Numbered from the stretch's first letter, positions 9,273-18,313 are shown. The stretch: DNA of 64,000 bases from G963663315 sp963665165 (GCA_963665165.1 OY761989.1:992001-1056000); one strand, 5' to 3'. Numbers and translations are program-made. The notes: a model not told the origin generated them from the sequence alone.

Positions 9273-10562
9273 TTACAGATAGCTTATGTAGTAATCCACT
9301 TTGTCCCGCCACGACAGGTTCGCGACCTGGGCGAGTTCCGCCTGCTTGATGGCAACCAGGTTCTGTACCAGTGTCTCACCCACGGCCTGCGCCAGGTCGG
9401 TATCCGCGACCAGATCGTCCAGGGCTTCAGCCAGTGTCGCTCCCACGCCATCCACCGCGTCCTGGCTTTGCAGGCAATCTCCGGTTTCGGCTGCCGTCAA
9501 TTCATACTGGTTCACAACCCCCAAACGCGCCGCCTGCAATACTGCGGCGGTTGCCAGGTAAGGATTGGCTGCGCCATCCGCCATCCGATGCTCGATTCTT
9601 GCATGAGCCCCGGTTTCACTGGATATTCGCGTAGTTACGCCACGGTGGTCGACTCCCCAGTTGCGCCAGTAACCGGAAAGACTGGCAGGCTGAAGACGAT
9701 GGTAGGAGTTTTCAATGGGCGCCAGAATGCCGGCGAGACCTTTATGATGGCGCATCAGTCCCGCTACGCAATGCTTGCCGATTTCACCCAGATTTCCTTC
9801 AGTCTCCGCATCCCCGGTGATGTTGTTGTCCTCTTTGTCGTTCAGACTGAAATTGATATGAACCCCTGACCCGCCAGCATCGAGAATCGGTTTAGGCATG
9901 AAGGTAAGCAGCACGCCGTGTTCAATGGCCACTTCGCGGGCCATCAGCCTGAACAGGAAGGCGTCATCCACCGCTTTTACCGCATCGTCATATTTCAGGG
10001 TGAATTCGAACTGGGGGGAGTCGTATTCCGAGGTGACCATCTCGAGATTAAAACCACAGTCGCCGGCGCGGCGCCAGATCTCGTCGGTGATGCCGAGCGG
10101 GTCGGTAAACGGTCCTGTGCTGTACACAAAGGCGCCGGGCGTATCATAAGGCTGCCATTCCCCCTCATTGTTTTTTACGAAAGCGAACGCTTCCAGCTCG
10201 ATTCCCACCCTGGGGGTATAACCCATTTCCCGCCACTGGCTGATGGTGCGCTTCAATACAGTACGCGCGCATAAACTTAACGGTCGGCGATCACTTTCCA
10301 GTAAATCGCAAACGACCACGCAGACATCCGGATGCCAGCTCTCCCTGATTTCCGCGCTTTGGTAACAGGCGATCATATCCGGTAATCCTTCGAGCATTTT
10401 CGAGCCCGGCGCCGGGATCAATTCCTTGTCATAGGTGACCGCGTAAGCGCCCTGGCAAAATCGGGTTTCACCCCAGGGCGAAGAGGGTACGCCGAGTGGC
10501 AGGTATTTGCCACGCGCCAGGTTAAGCTGGTCGCAAAAGAGCGTGCGCAGGCGTCGCTTCAT
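9273..10562 (-). CDS. Glutamine synthetase-family ligase (possibly gamma-glutamyl-amine synthetase)
   Basis: An ATP-dependent amide ligase of the glutamine synthetase fold, 429 residues. Visible active-site blocks are GIELEAFAFV (metal Glu), GGSGVHINFSLND (metal His), NSYHRLQPASLSGYWRNWG (glutamate loop) and RIEHRMADGAANPYLA (ATP and metal site). It is shorter than GlnA and resembles PuuA-type enzymes that join glutamate to amines. It is the last gene of the operon with the decarboxylase-like protein, MarR regulator and P450, which argues for a catabolic ligase rather than nitrogen assimilation. The ATG at 10562 has GAGGA about ten bases upstream; a TTG at 10577 is possible. The substrate is not predictable from the sequence; an amine or aniline activated as a gamma-glutamyl amide is inference. 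Confidence 0.82.
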   Translation of the reverse strand: MKRRLRTLFCDQLNLARGKYLPLGVPSSPWGETRFCQGAYAVTYDKELIPAPGSKMLEGLPDMIACYQSAEIRESWHPDVCVVVCDLLESDRRPLSLCARTVLKRTISQWREMGYTPRVGIELEAFAFVKNNEGEWQPYDTPGAFVYSTGPFTDPLGITDEIWRRAGDCGFNLEMVTSEYDSPQFEFTLKYDDAVKAVDDAFLFRLMAREVAIEHGVLLTFMPKPILDAGGSGVHINFSLNDKEDNNITGDAETEGNLGEIGKHCVAGLMRHHKGLAGILAPIENSYHRLQPASLSGYWRNWGVDHRGVTTRISSETGAHARIEHRMADGAANPYLATAAVLQAARLGVVNQYELTAAETGDCLQSQDAVDGVGATLAEALDDLVADTDLAQAVGETLVQNLVAIKQAELAQVANLSWRDKVDYYISYL

Positions 10563-10578
10563 CGTTACAGTCCTCAAG

Positions 10579-11835
10579 TCAAGTGACGGACACAGCCAGA
10601 TACTTGATGCCGCCCACGAAGTTGGAGCGAGTGTATTTGACAGGATCAGTCAGCGTAATGGATTTCACCCGATTGCAAAGTTGCTGCATCAACACCCGGA
10701 CCTCCAGCCTCGCCAGCCACATACCGAGACACAAATGCGGGCCTCCCTGACCAAAGGCAAGATGTCGATTGGGGTTGCGAGACGGGTCGATCCGGAACGG
10801 TTGATCGAAGGCGTTGCGGTCACGGTTTCCGGAAACGAACCACAGCAGAACCTTGTCCCCCTTGCGTATGGTCTGGCCGTGAAAAGTGAAATCCCGGGTC
10901 GCAGTACGGCGGAAGTACATGGTCGGAGATGCCCAGCGAATAAACTCGTCGGTCGCCGTCTGCCAGATTTCGCTGTTCCCGGACCGGAGCTGCTCCAGCA
11001 GCCCGTCCTGCCGGGTGAGGGCGTGAATCGAGGACGACAGGGTGTAACGTGTCGTGTCGTTTCCGGCGGCCACCAGCAAACAGAAAAAATTACGAAACTC
11101 CCGGGATGAAATAACCTCTCCATCGGGGCCGGGTTGCATCACCAGACTCAACACCCCACTGTCATCCCCTCGTTTCTTCTTCCGCGCCATGAGGCGTTCA
11201 GCGTAATCCCACAATTCGGCCCCGGCGGGAGAACGAAAAGGCATCAGGCGGTAGGCATCGGTATCGTCCCGGTCGAGAATCAGGCTGGAAAATTCCGGAT
11301 CCGTATTGCCGATCAATTCATCTCCCTTGGTAACCAGCCAGTCCAGGTCCTGGTCCGGCACCCCCAATATCTGGCCCAGCATACGCATCGGCAGTTGCCT
11401 TGAGATTTTTTGTGCCGCGTCGAACTCTCCGAGGTCCATGCACTCGTCCAGAATGGTGGTGCAGATGTCCCTGATCATCCGTTCATACTCCATGATCACC
11501 TTGCGCGAGAACGCTCTGGCAACCAGTTTACGGGTACGGGTATGTTCCGGCGGATCGGTTTCCTGGAATGTCCTGCGCGCCAGGTATTCTTCGTATGTCT
11601 GGTCTTCCATGCGGATCCCCCGGGCCGAGCTGAGCAAATCCGTTTGCGGGTTCAGTTCCAGTATGTCCGCATGCCGGGTTATCGACCAGAATCCTTTTTG
11701 CCGGTCACATTCACACCAGGCCGCCGGCTGCTCATCGCGCAGTCTGGAAAATGTATTGTGCGGCGCTCCCCTGACAAACGAGTCGTGGCTTGACAGGTCT
11801 GCGTAGCCGTCGTCGTCCGGTTGCCAGAGTGTCAT
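10579..11835 (-). CDS. Cytochrome P450
   Basis: Soluble haem monooxygenase of 418 residues. The haem loop FGQGGPHLCLGM carries the cysteine ligand near residue 366, and the oxygen-binding I-helix has AGNDTTRYTL near 255. There is no N-terminal membrane anchor, as usual in bacteria. No ferredoxin or ferredoxin reductase gene is in the window, so electrons must come from elsewhere. Its start overlaps the marR stop by four bases (ATGA), so the two are translationally coupled. In this neighbourhood it may hydroxylate an aromatic or alicyclic substrate feeding the ring-cleavage enzymes; this is inference. Confidence 0.93.
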   Translation of the reverse strand: MTLWQPDDDGYADLSSHDSFVRGAPHNTFSRLRDEQPAAWCECDRQKGFWSITRHADILELNPQTDLLSSARGIRMEDQTYEEYLARRTFQETDPPEHTRTRKLVARAFSRKVIMEYERMIRDICTTILDECMDLGEFDAAQKISRQLPMRMLGQILGVPDQDLDWLVTKGDELIGNTDPEFSSLILDRDDTDAYRLMPFRSPAGAELWDYAERLMARKKKRGDDSGVLSLVMQPGPDGEVISSREFRNFFCLLVAAGNDTTRYTLSSSIHALTRQDGLLEQLRSGNSEIWQTATDEFIRWASPTMYFRRTATRDFTFHGQTIRKGDKVLLWFVSGNRDRNAFDQPFRIDPSRNPNRHLAFGQGGPHLCLGMWLARLEVRVLMQQLCNRVKSITLTDPVKYTRSNFVGGIKYLAVSVT

Positions 11836-12344
11836 GAAGAGGTCTCTGCGCCAGTGGTTTCAGTATGCAGGATGATGCGCAACAGGCGACTGAGTTCCTG
11901 CTGCTCGGGTCGGGTCAGGTCGGCGGTAAACGCCTTTTCCAGAGCATTGATCCTGAGAAACAGCCGTTCCATCAATGCCTGCCCTTCCCCGGACAACTGA
12001 ACGTACTTGCAGCGCCCGTCGGACTGGTGAGGTACGCGTTCAGCCAGGCCATACTTCTCCAGGGTCGTCACGACCCCGGTCAGCGTGCCTTTGGCGATAC
12101 CGCACTCCGCCGCCAGCTCATAAGACTGCTTCCGGCCCCAGACCCACAGCACCCAAAGCACGGTAAAGCCCGAAAACGAAAGGTTATACTGGCTTAACTG
12201 TCGTTGTTCCGCCTGGTTTCGAAACTTTACAGACACCCGGAATATATTGCTGATCACGGCCATTGCGTCCAGGTCCACATCCAGCGCCTGCACATGGGTC
12301 GCCGCGACCCGCTCCTGAATGGTTTTCGAAGTATTCCTGGTCAC
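11832..12344 (-). CDS. MarR-family transcriptional regulator
   Basis: Winged-helix DNA-binding protein of 170 residues that usually represses nearby catabolic genes and lets go when an aromatic ligand binds. Recognition-helix region: SYELAAECGIAKGTLTGVVTTL, followed by a wing (VPHQSDGRCKYVQLSGEG), then C-terminal dimerisation helices. It sits between the decarboxylase-like gene (13 bases upstream) and the P450 (overlap of four). A perfect palindrome in the divergent promoter at 13231-13246 is the obvious candidate operator, so autoregulation of the operon and control of the divergent FAH gene are likely. Confidence 0.9.
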   Translation of the reverse strand: MTRNTSKTIQERVAATHVQALDVDLDAMAVISNIFRVSVKFRNQAEQRQLSQYNLSFSGFTVLWVLWVWGRKQSYELAAECGIAKGTLTGVVTTLEKYGLAERVPHQSDGRCKYVQLSGEGQALMERLFLRINALEKAFTADLTRPEQQELSRLLRIILHTETTGAETSS

Positions 12345-12357
12345 GCTGCACTACCTT

Positions 12358-13185
12358 TCAGGCAGATGGTCCACTGATCGCAATCGCGGGCAGATTACGG
12401 CGCGCCAGCGTAGTTCCGCTGCGCCAGGACATGGATACTTCGCGCCAGTAACCGGCAATCGGCTCAATCACTTTCAGGCGTGTCAACTCTTCTACCGGCG
12501 AGTCATGAATTTCGAGATCGAAGGTTCCGGTGAAGCAGCGGCCCACCTCGCTCGTGTACGCGCGCATCGTGACCAGTTCATCCAGGCTGTCCGTTCCATC
12601 CCCTTCAATGGCGGGCATCCAGCGGTTGTGAATCATCGGGTTCCCATTCACAAATCCGGCGTGGTCGCTTGGGGCGGTAATTTCGAATACGCCATGCAGT
12701 AAACGACGATCATAGGCCGCGACACTGGCGCCGAACCGGCCTCCCGGTTCAAGCCGCGGCCCGGCCACCCCGACCGTAATCGGACGGGTCATATAAATGG
12801 AAGCCAGTTTTTTCGGGTAGCCCTGATGGTGCCCGCGAACCATCGCATAATCGGTATCCACCCAGATATACGCGCAACGGGAGTAGGTCGTACCCTGGTA
12901 TTTACATCGCACGACGATGAATGCTTCCATATACTGGCCGCGCGCGGGGTCCAGAATCTCTTCATAGGTATCGGAACAATTCTGCCAGTCCGCCCAGATT
13001 ACAGCGACCGCGCCGGGGTCTTCGTCTGCCGGTTCCAGGTAATCCGGCAACAGTTCCGCGACCGCTTCAGGGTCGGTGCGGTATTCCAGGGTGAGCATGG
13101 CCCCTGAATAATGCCAGGGCGTGGGCGGAAGCAGGGAAGCCCGGCCAGTCGCAGAACGCGGGAACATAAATCCTTTCTGCAGCAT
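12358..13185 (-). CDS. Acetoacetate decarboxylase-family protein
   Basis: A 275-residue protein of the ADC superfamily, in which a lysine forms a Schiff base with a beta-keto acid or related carbonyl compound. The core motif HHQGYPKKLASIYMTRP, with the double lysine near 123-124, matches the known active-site block. The N-terminal part (LEYRTDPEAVAELLPDYLEP) and the closing MSWRSGTTL are also family-like. The ATG at 13185 has a GGGGG ribosome site seven bases upstream; a TTG at 13212 would overlap the promoter. It is first in the operon. Some ADC-like proteins do aldol or dehydration chemistry instead, so the reaction is open. Confidence 0.85.
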   Translation of the reverse strand: MLQKGFMFPRSATGRASLLPPTPWHYSGAMLTLEYRTDPEAVAELLPDYLEPADEDPGAVAVIWADWQNCSDTYEEILDPARGQYMEAFIVVRCKYQGTTYSRCAYIWVDTDYAMVRGHHQGYPKKLASIYMTRPITVGVAGPRLEPGGRFGASVAAYDRRLLHGVFEITAPSDHAGFVNGNPMIHNRWMPAIEGDGTDSLDELVTMRAYTSEVGRCFTGTFDLEIHDSPVEELTRLKVIEPIAGYWREVSMSWRSGTTLARRNLPAIAISGPSA

Positions 13186-13199
13186 ATTGAACCCCCGGT

Positions 13200-13253
13200 T
13201 TGTCTGAATCAATCTCGGTCTATATAATATCGTTAGTACCCTAACGAAATCAA
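13200..13253. promoter_or_regulatory. Divergent promoter pair with shared palindromic operator
   Basis: Rightward promoter: TTGTCT (13200-13205), 17-base spacer, TATAAT (13223-13228). Leftward promoter, read on the minus strand: TTGATT (13253-13248), 18-base spacer, TATTAT (13229-13224). The perfect palindrome CGTTAGTACCCTAACG at 13231-13246 fills the spacer of the leftward promoter and covers the expected start of the rightward one. One bound repressor would block both. The MarR protein encoded 900 bases away is the likely binder. Confidence 0.75.
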
Positions 13254-13274
13254 CGGTTATCCGGAAATGGCATC

Positions 13275-14180
13275 ATGACAGCAAAATCGAGACACTATCG
13301 GCGCATCCTTCTGGACGGCTATCCCACGGTCGCGGAACTCCACGGCGGCTTGTCGGGCGACCTGCTGGTCGCCCGGGATGGCAGGACCGTCATGGCGAAA
13401 GACGCGGTACACCTGCCTCCCGTTGAACCCAGGAAAATTATCTGTGTACACCTGAATTACAAAAGCCGGGTGGAGGAATACATGACCCGGTTACCGGAAA
13501 CCCCCACCTATTTCCAGAAACCGGTTTCCGCGTTATCCGGGCACGGCGCGGATGTGGTCAGGCCCGAACGTTGTAACTGGCTGAACTATGAAGGGGAAAT
13601 CGCGATTGTGATTGGCAGGCACTGCCGCAATATCAGCGCCGATGAAGCCGGGGAATATATTGCCGGTTACAGCATTGCCAACGACTATGGATTGCATGAT
13701 TTCCGGGATACCGACGCCGGCTCGATGCTGCGAGTAAAGGGCTCCGATACCTTGTGTCCGGTCGGCCCCGGACTGGTCACTGGATGGGACTTCCATGACA
13801 AGGGGATTCGCACGCTGGTCAACGGCAAGGTCATACAGGACGGCAACACTTGTGAAATGGAATGGGACATGCATTATCTGGTCGCGGATATCGCTCGCAA
13901 TATTACGCTGGAACCCGGAGACCTGCTGCTTTCCGGTACGCCTGCCAACAGTCGGCCTGTCCAGCCGGGTGATGAAGTCATCGTGGAAGTTGAAGGGCTG
14001 GGCGCTTTACGAAACAGAATCGCGCATGGCCCGGTTCCGATTCGCGATGACCTCGGCCACCAGCCCATGACCACCGAGGAAGTCGTCTCCACCGCAATGG
14101 GCGGCGACTGGGAATTTCGCGGCATCCGGGCGCCAAAGGGGCCGGGGGCCGCGCACTACAAGAGCAGACTGGACGATTGA
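13275..14180 (+). CDS. Fumarylacetoacetate hydrolase-family protein (HpaG-like)
   Basis: Metal-dependent enzyme of 301 residues in the FAH family. In homoprotocatechuate breakdown, HpaG-type members isomerise and decarboxylate the ring-cleavage product. The metal site is visible as NYEGEIAIVIG (about 101-111), with YSIANDYGLHDFR and PGDLLLSGTP further on. E. coli HpaG is a fused two-domain protein, whereas here there is one catalytic domain. Hydrolase or isomerase activity on another beta-diketone remains possible. It is controlled by the divergent palindromic promoter and converges head-on with the aldehyde dehydrogenase, with one base between stops. Confidence 0.87.
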   Translation: MTAKSRHYRRILLDGYPTVAELHGGLSGDLLVARDGRTVMAKDAVHLPPVEPRKIICVHLNYKSRVEEYMTRLPETPTYFQKPVSALSGHGADVVRPERCNWLNYEGEIAIVIGRHCRNISADEAGEYIAGYSIANDYGLHDFRDTDAGSMLRVKGSDTLCPVGPGLVTGWDFHDKGIRTLVNGKVIQDGNTCEMEWDMHYLVADIARNITLEPGDLLLSGTPANSRPVQPGDEVIVEVEGLGALRNRIAHGPVPIRDDLGHQPMTTEEVVSTAMGGDWEFRGIRAPKGPGAAHYKSRLDD

Positions 14181-14181
14181 A

Positions 14182-15653
14182 TCAACCGACGGAACCCTCC
14201 AGTATTTGCAGGGTTTTCAGGTCACTGTGGAAATCCAGCGCATAGTCCCCGCCTTCCCGGCCAATACCACTGATACCGCAGCCGCCGAACGGCGCAGTCA
14301 GGTCGCGAACCAGAAAACAGTTGACCCAGACCGTACCGGCGCGCACCGCCCTGCCGACCCGCTCGGCGCGCGCCTTGTCAGAGGTATAAACGATCCCCGA
14401 CAAACCGTACGCCGTGCTGTTTGCCAGTTCGATCGATTCCGCTTCATCATTGAAAGTCTGAAGGGTCAGTACCGGGCCGAAGATTTCTTTTTGCACGACC
14501 TCGGAATCGTTCGACCGGGGTTCGATCAGGGTGGGCCGATACCAGAGCCTTCCCGCCTCGATACGCTCGCCGCCGAAGATGATCCGGTCGCCATTGGCGC
14601 GGGCCCCCGCGCTATGAATCCCTCGATTTTTTCCAGGTGAAGCGGGTGGATTGCCGCGCTGAGCGTGGTTTCCGGGTCGCGGCTGTCCCCGGCGACATGC
14701 CGGTTCGTGTGATATTCGAAGCGTTGCATGAATTCATCCCTGATCGAAGCCTCGACCAGCAGACGCGTACCGGCCAGGCAAACCTGGCCTGAGTCTTCAA
14801 ACTGCGCGGCGGCTTTTTTTGCCGCCGCGTCGATGTCGGCGTCGGCGAAAACGACCAGCGCTCCCTTGCCGCCGAGTTCAGCAGTGAAAGGTACGATGTT
14901 TTGCGCCGCGGCGGCGCCGATGCGCCGGGCGGTTTCAGGAGAGCCGGTAAATGAGATTCGCCGTACCCGCGGGTCGGTAACGAGCGCGGCGCCCGCTTCA
15001 TGGCCATAACCCTGCACAACATTGAAGGCTCCGGGTGGAAACCCGGCCTGGTTGACCAGGTCGGCGAGCAGGCTGGCCGACAAGGGGGACCATTCCGCAG
15101 GTTTCAGGATGACCGGGTTGCCCGCCGCGAGCGCCGGCGCCAGCTTCCATGTGGCCAGCATGAAAGGCGCGTTCCAGGGTGTGATAATGACGGCGGGGCC
15201 GGCCGGGTCGCGAATCACGCGGTTTTGTGTGCCTTTGGAACTCCAGTTACGTTCCTCCGCCTGAGCGGCCAGATCGGCGTAGTTGCGGAAATTGAGCGCT
15301 CCGCGCGGCACCAGGCGCAATTCGAGGCTTTGTTTCAGCATCGCCATGTCCAGGCACTCGATGAGGGCGATCTCTTCGGCATGGGCTTCAATCAGGTCGG
15401 CGAGCCTGTACAACACATCGATACGCCGCTGTCGGGTCATCCCGGACCAGGATCGGAAACCTTCGACCGCGGCGCTGACCGCGAGGTCGGCCGTTGCGGC
15501 GTCTCCGCGTGAAATATCGGCCAGTTTCCGGTCCCAATCCATCGGCGAGCGCGTTTCGAACGTATCCGGTGACGCGACACGCTGGCCGTTGATGAAATGA
15601 TGCGGGGATACCGACACGCCGTCGATGTCCACCCTGTTGTCCGCTGCGCTCAA
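14182..15653 (-). pseudogene. HpaE-like aldehyde dehydrogenase, frameshifted
   Basis: An NAD(P)-dependent aldehyde dehydrogenase resembling 5-carboxymethyl-2-hydroxymuconate semialdehyde dehydrogenase. The N-terminal frame holds PWNAPFMLATWKLAPALAAG, the general-base block ELGGKGALVV and the catalytic cysteine block GQVCLAGTRLLV. After HLEKIEGFIAR the frame breaks at a run of five C (plus strand 14604-14608). The next frame continues ANGDRIIFGGERIEAG and then KEIFGPVLTL, AYGLSGIVYT and FGGCGISGIGREGG without stops. Shifting the frame at this one site (one base gained or two lost) restores an intact protein of about 490 residues, so this is either a very recent lesion or a sequence error in a GC palindrome. 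The start is uncertain: TTG at 15653 is preferred, and the open frame extends to 15734. Confidence 0.85.
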
Positions 15654-15707
15654 GTCTTGTTCCCGGATAATTTCGTTTGGTTGCAAACGATCCGCTCTAA
15701 TGATAAT

Positions 15708-15731
15708 CTTGTTGACAGAAAAATCAACCAG
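15708..15731. promoter_or_regulatory. Inverted repeat between divergent dehydrogenase and dioxygenase genes
   Basis: CTTGTTGA (15708-15715) and TCAACCAG (15724-15731) match in seven of eight positions and are separated by eight bases. The repeat lies in the short divergent region before the HpaD-like gene. A TTGACA at 15712-15717 lies within it. It differs from the palindrome at 13231, so a second regulator is implied, or it is chance. Confidence 0.35.
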
Positions 15732-15771
15732 CAAAACAAATAGCGCCTAACCGGAGGAACTGGATAGAATC

Positions 15772-16650
15772 ATGGGTGAAATCGTCGGTGCAGGGTTTTT
15801 ATCACATGCCCCCACCATCATGTTCCCGAAAGAGACGCGCTACGCATTGAACGGCGGCCGGGAGATCAGTCTGGTGCCTGGACTTGACCGCCTGCGCAAG
15901 GAGGTTCTTGACGAACTGAAACCCGATGCGGCGCTGATTTTCGATTCCCACTGGTTCACTACCGTCGAGTTCGTGATCACCGCCCACTCCCGCCGCAAGG
16001 GCAGATATACTTCCGAAGAGTTGCCCCGCGGCATGGCCCAGGTCCCTTATGACATGGCGGGAGATCCTGAATTCGCCGGACTGGTCGCCGAAAAGGTCAT
16101 GGCCAATGGCGTCAGGTGCCATCCCAGCAGCGACCCGTGCCTGCCGCTGAACTACCCGACCGTCAATACCGCGCATTTCCTGAATGACGGCGAGGCCTGG
16201 TTGTCGATGGGCATCTGCCAGACCGCGCGCGACCATAATTTTCTTGCGGTCGGCAGGGGTATAGGCGAGGCGGTCGCCGAGTCCGGCCTGCGCCTGGTTC
16301 TGATTGCCAGTGGCGGCATGAGCCATCGTTTCTGGCCGCTGGATGAACTCGAAGCGCATGAAACTTCCGACCCGGAGAATATCATTACCCCGGAAGCCCG
16401 GGCAGCGGATGAGCAGCGTATCGAGTGGTGGCGGCAGGGCGATCATGCCAGGGTGATCGATACGATGGATGATTACCGCCAGCACAAGCCGGAGGGAATG
16501 TTCGGACATTACCTGATGATGGTCGGAGCGCTCGGCGGATGTGAATGCAAGGCAGCCGGAAGGCTGTTCAGTGATTATGAAAACGCCACGGGTACGGGTC
16601 AGGTGCATATCTGGTTCGACAGGCCGGAGGCTGGCTGGTCCGTGAACTGA
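15772..16650 (+). CDS. hpaD: Extradiol ring-cleavage dioxygenase, class III (HpaD-like)
   Basis: Non-haem iron dioxygenase of the LigB superfamily, 292 residues, resembling 3,4-dihydroxyphenylacetate 2,3-dioxygenase (about 283 in E. coli). Iron ligands are expected from the N-terminal SHAPTIMF and DSHWFTTVEF blocks; YTSEELPRGM, ASGGMSHRF (catalytic His region) and the closing GTGQVHIWF also match HpaD. With the HpaE-like and HpaG-like neighbours it outlines part of the homoprotocatechuate meta-cleavage route. The other steps (HpaF, HpaH, HpaI) and the hydroxylase HpaBC are not in the window. A GGAGG lies 14 bases before the ATG, longer than usual. The Tct transporter follows after 69 bases. 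Confidence 0.87.
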   Translation: MGEIVGAGFLSHAPTIMFPKETRYALNGGREISLVPGLDRLRKEVLDELKPDAALIFDSHWFTTVEFVITAHSRRKGRYTSEELPRGMAQVPYDMAGDPEFAGLVAEKVMANGVRCHPSSDPCLPLNYPTVNTAHFLNDGEAWLSMGICQTARDHNFLAVGRGIGEAVAESGLRLVLIASGGMSHRFWPLDELEAHETSDPENIITPEARAADEQRIEWWRQGDHARVIDTMDDYRQHKPEGMFGHYLMMVGALGGCECKAAGRLFSDYENATGTGQVHIWFDRPEAGWSVN

Positions 16651-16719
16651 AATGACAGGTGAGAGAGGCATCCGGCGTCATTTCGATACACAGCACTATT
16701 TTAACCATTTGGAGGAATC

Positions 16720-17652
16720 ATGAAAAAAATATCACTTGCCCTGGTCATGGGTCTGTCAATACTGGCATTCGGTGTTCATGCCGAGTACCCGGAAAAGCCG
16801 GTTTCATTTGTCGTTCCCTGGCCTCCCGGTGATCTCGAAGACGTATTGACCCGCATGATAGCGGAAGAATTCCAGGCAGCCTACGAAGTTCCGGCCGCGG
16901 TCGTCAACAAACCTGGCGGTGGCGGCGGTCCATTCCCCGGCGCGGTTGAAGTAGCCAACGCGCCTGCCGACGGCTATACCGTGGGTTCGTTTATTATCGC
17001 AATACCCACGATAGGCCCGAATATCGGCATTCCCGAACTGAGTCCGAATCCATTTGAACCCCTGGGCAACTTCCTGACCTATCCATTTGTCATCGTCGCC
17101 GGAGAAAACGCGCCCTATGACGATATGCAGGGGCTGGCTGAGTACGCCAGGGACAACGAGGTCGCGCTGGGCCACTTCGGCGCTCCGTTGATCCCCACCC
17201 GGGTGACCCTGGCGCTGGCCAGGAAAATGGGCTTCGAATACGGGTCGGATGCCGCGTTTGACGCGCTCGACTGCAACACGCTGGCCTCCGGCGATGTCGA
17301 TGTCATGAACACGACCCTGCAACTGGTGCTGCCCTGCAAGGATAAACTCAAGATACTGGCATCGGTAGGAGCCGAGCGGATCGGGATTACCCCGGATGTG
17401 CCGACAGTGGCGGAAATCGAACCGGATCTGAATATTTCCCTGTGGAATGGCCTGTTCGTACATAAGGATACTCCGTCCGACGCGCGTGAGAAAATCATCG
17501 CGGTCGCCGAAAAGGTGATGCAATCCGAGCGCGCGAAAAAGCTGGCTGCGGATACCGGCGCCCTGATTTACTGGCAGGACGCGGATGCCGCCGAGGCGCA
17601 AATCGAGGCGGATATCGAGGCGCTTGGGCGTATCGGCGCGATTCTTGAGTAA
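16720..17652 (+). CDS. Tripartite tricarboxylate transporter, periplasmic binding protein (TctC family)
   Basis: Solute-binding protein of the TTT system, 310 residues, exported by a Sec signal peptide (about residues 1-21, hydrophobic core ALVMGLSILAFG, probable cut after VHA). The mature start EYPEKPVSFVVPWPPGD matches the TctC/Bug fold opening, and NKPGGGGGPFPGAVEVANAPADGY is the typical ligand-loop region, quoted in part: GGGGGPFPGA. A good GGAGG lies eight bases before the ATG. Ligands of this family are usually carboxylates. Its position after the dioxygenase suggests uptake of an aromatic or carboxylate growth substrate, which is inference. Confidence 0.9.
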   Translation: MKKISLALVMGLSILAFGVHAEYPEKPVSFVVPWPPGDLEDVLTRMIAEEFQAAYEVPAAVVNKPGGGGGPFPGAVEVANAPADGYTVGSFIIAIPTIGPNIGIPELSPNPFEPLGNFLTYPFVIVAGENAPYDDMQGLAEYARDNEVALGHFGAPLIPTRVTLALARKMGFEYGSDAAFDALDCNTLASGDVDVMNTTLQLVLPCKDKLKILASVGAERIGITPDVPTVAEIEPDLNISLWNGLFVHKDTPSDAREKIIAVAEKVMQSERAKKLAADTGALIYWQDADAAEAQIEADIEALGRIGAILE

Positions 17653-17764
17653 TGGCCCGGAGCGCGTCGGCGCGCTTCCCGGATCGAATCGGGGATTGGG
17701 CGGGCCTCTCGGGGCCGCTTGATTCCTGCGGGATCCGGGTTCCAATGACTGCCGAAAACCGGGC

Positions 17765-18304
17765 ATGACCGGATCGAACCCGATAAGGGCATTGTTCGAG
17801 CGCGACCGGCGTTCCGGTGACCTGGTTTTTTCGGTCGGGTTTGTGATCCTTTCGCTTTTCCTGTTGTCCCGGATTGGCGCCGAAACCCAATGGTTCAAAA
17901 GCTCCGGACTGTTTACCCAGCCCGCTTTCTGGCCTGCGGCCAGTCTGGCCGGCATGACGATATTCGCCATTTTGCATGCTATCGGTTCAGTGGTTTCGCC
18001 GCGCGCCGCCGGACGTCGGGAAGAGGTCATTCTCTGGCTGCGCTCGCTTGAGTACGCGCTCTGGTTCATGGTTTACGTCCAGGTCGTCCCTCTCATCGGT
18101 TATCTTGCGGCTTCCCTCCTGTTCACATTGTCGCTGACTTTCCGCATTGGCTATCGCGGCCAACGCATGTTGCTGGCTGCGGCCGCTGTCGGATTTTTTA
18201 CCGTACTCGTATTCAAGAGCCTGCTGTCGGTAAAGATTCCGGGCGGTCTGGTCTACGAGTACCTGCCGGATGGCCTGCGTAACTTCATGCTGCTTTATTT
18301 TTAA
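17765..18304 (+). CDS. Tripartite tricarboxylate transporter, small membrane subunit (TctB family)
   Basis: A 179-residue inner-membrane protein with four predicted membrane segments (around 20-40, 55-75, 95-115 and 140-160). It has the charged stretch after the second helix common in TctB proteins. Sequence conservation in this family is weak, so the call leans on size, topology and position between TctC and TctA. The preceding 112-base gap contains GC-rich imperfect palindromes (17655-17760), including a sequence like the bacterial repeat ending in CAATGAC, but no gene. Ten bases separate it from TctA. Confidence 0.85.
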   Translation: MTGSNPIRALFERDRRSGDLVFSVGFVILSLFLLSRIGAETQWFKSSGLFTQPAFWPAASLAGMTIFAILHAIGSVVSPRAAGRREEVILWLRSLEYALWFMVYVQVVPLIGYLAASLLFTLSLTFRIGYRGQRMLLAAAAVGFFTVLVFKSLLSVKIPGGLVYEYLPDGLRNFMLLYF

Positions 18305-18313
18305 ACCGCGGCC

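Noticed and set aside
17653..17764. Possible mobile-element remnant between tctC and tctB
   Set aside because: Only imperfect GC palindromes resembling common REP-type ends; no terminal repeats, target duplication or transposase remnant.
16804..18069. 421-codon minus-strand open frame opposite tctC and tctB
   Set aside because: Antisense to two transporter genes with clear features.
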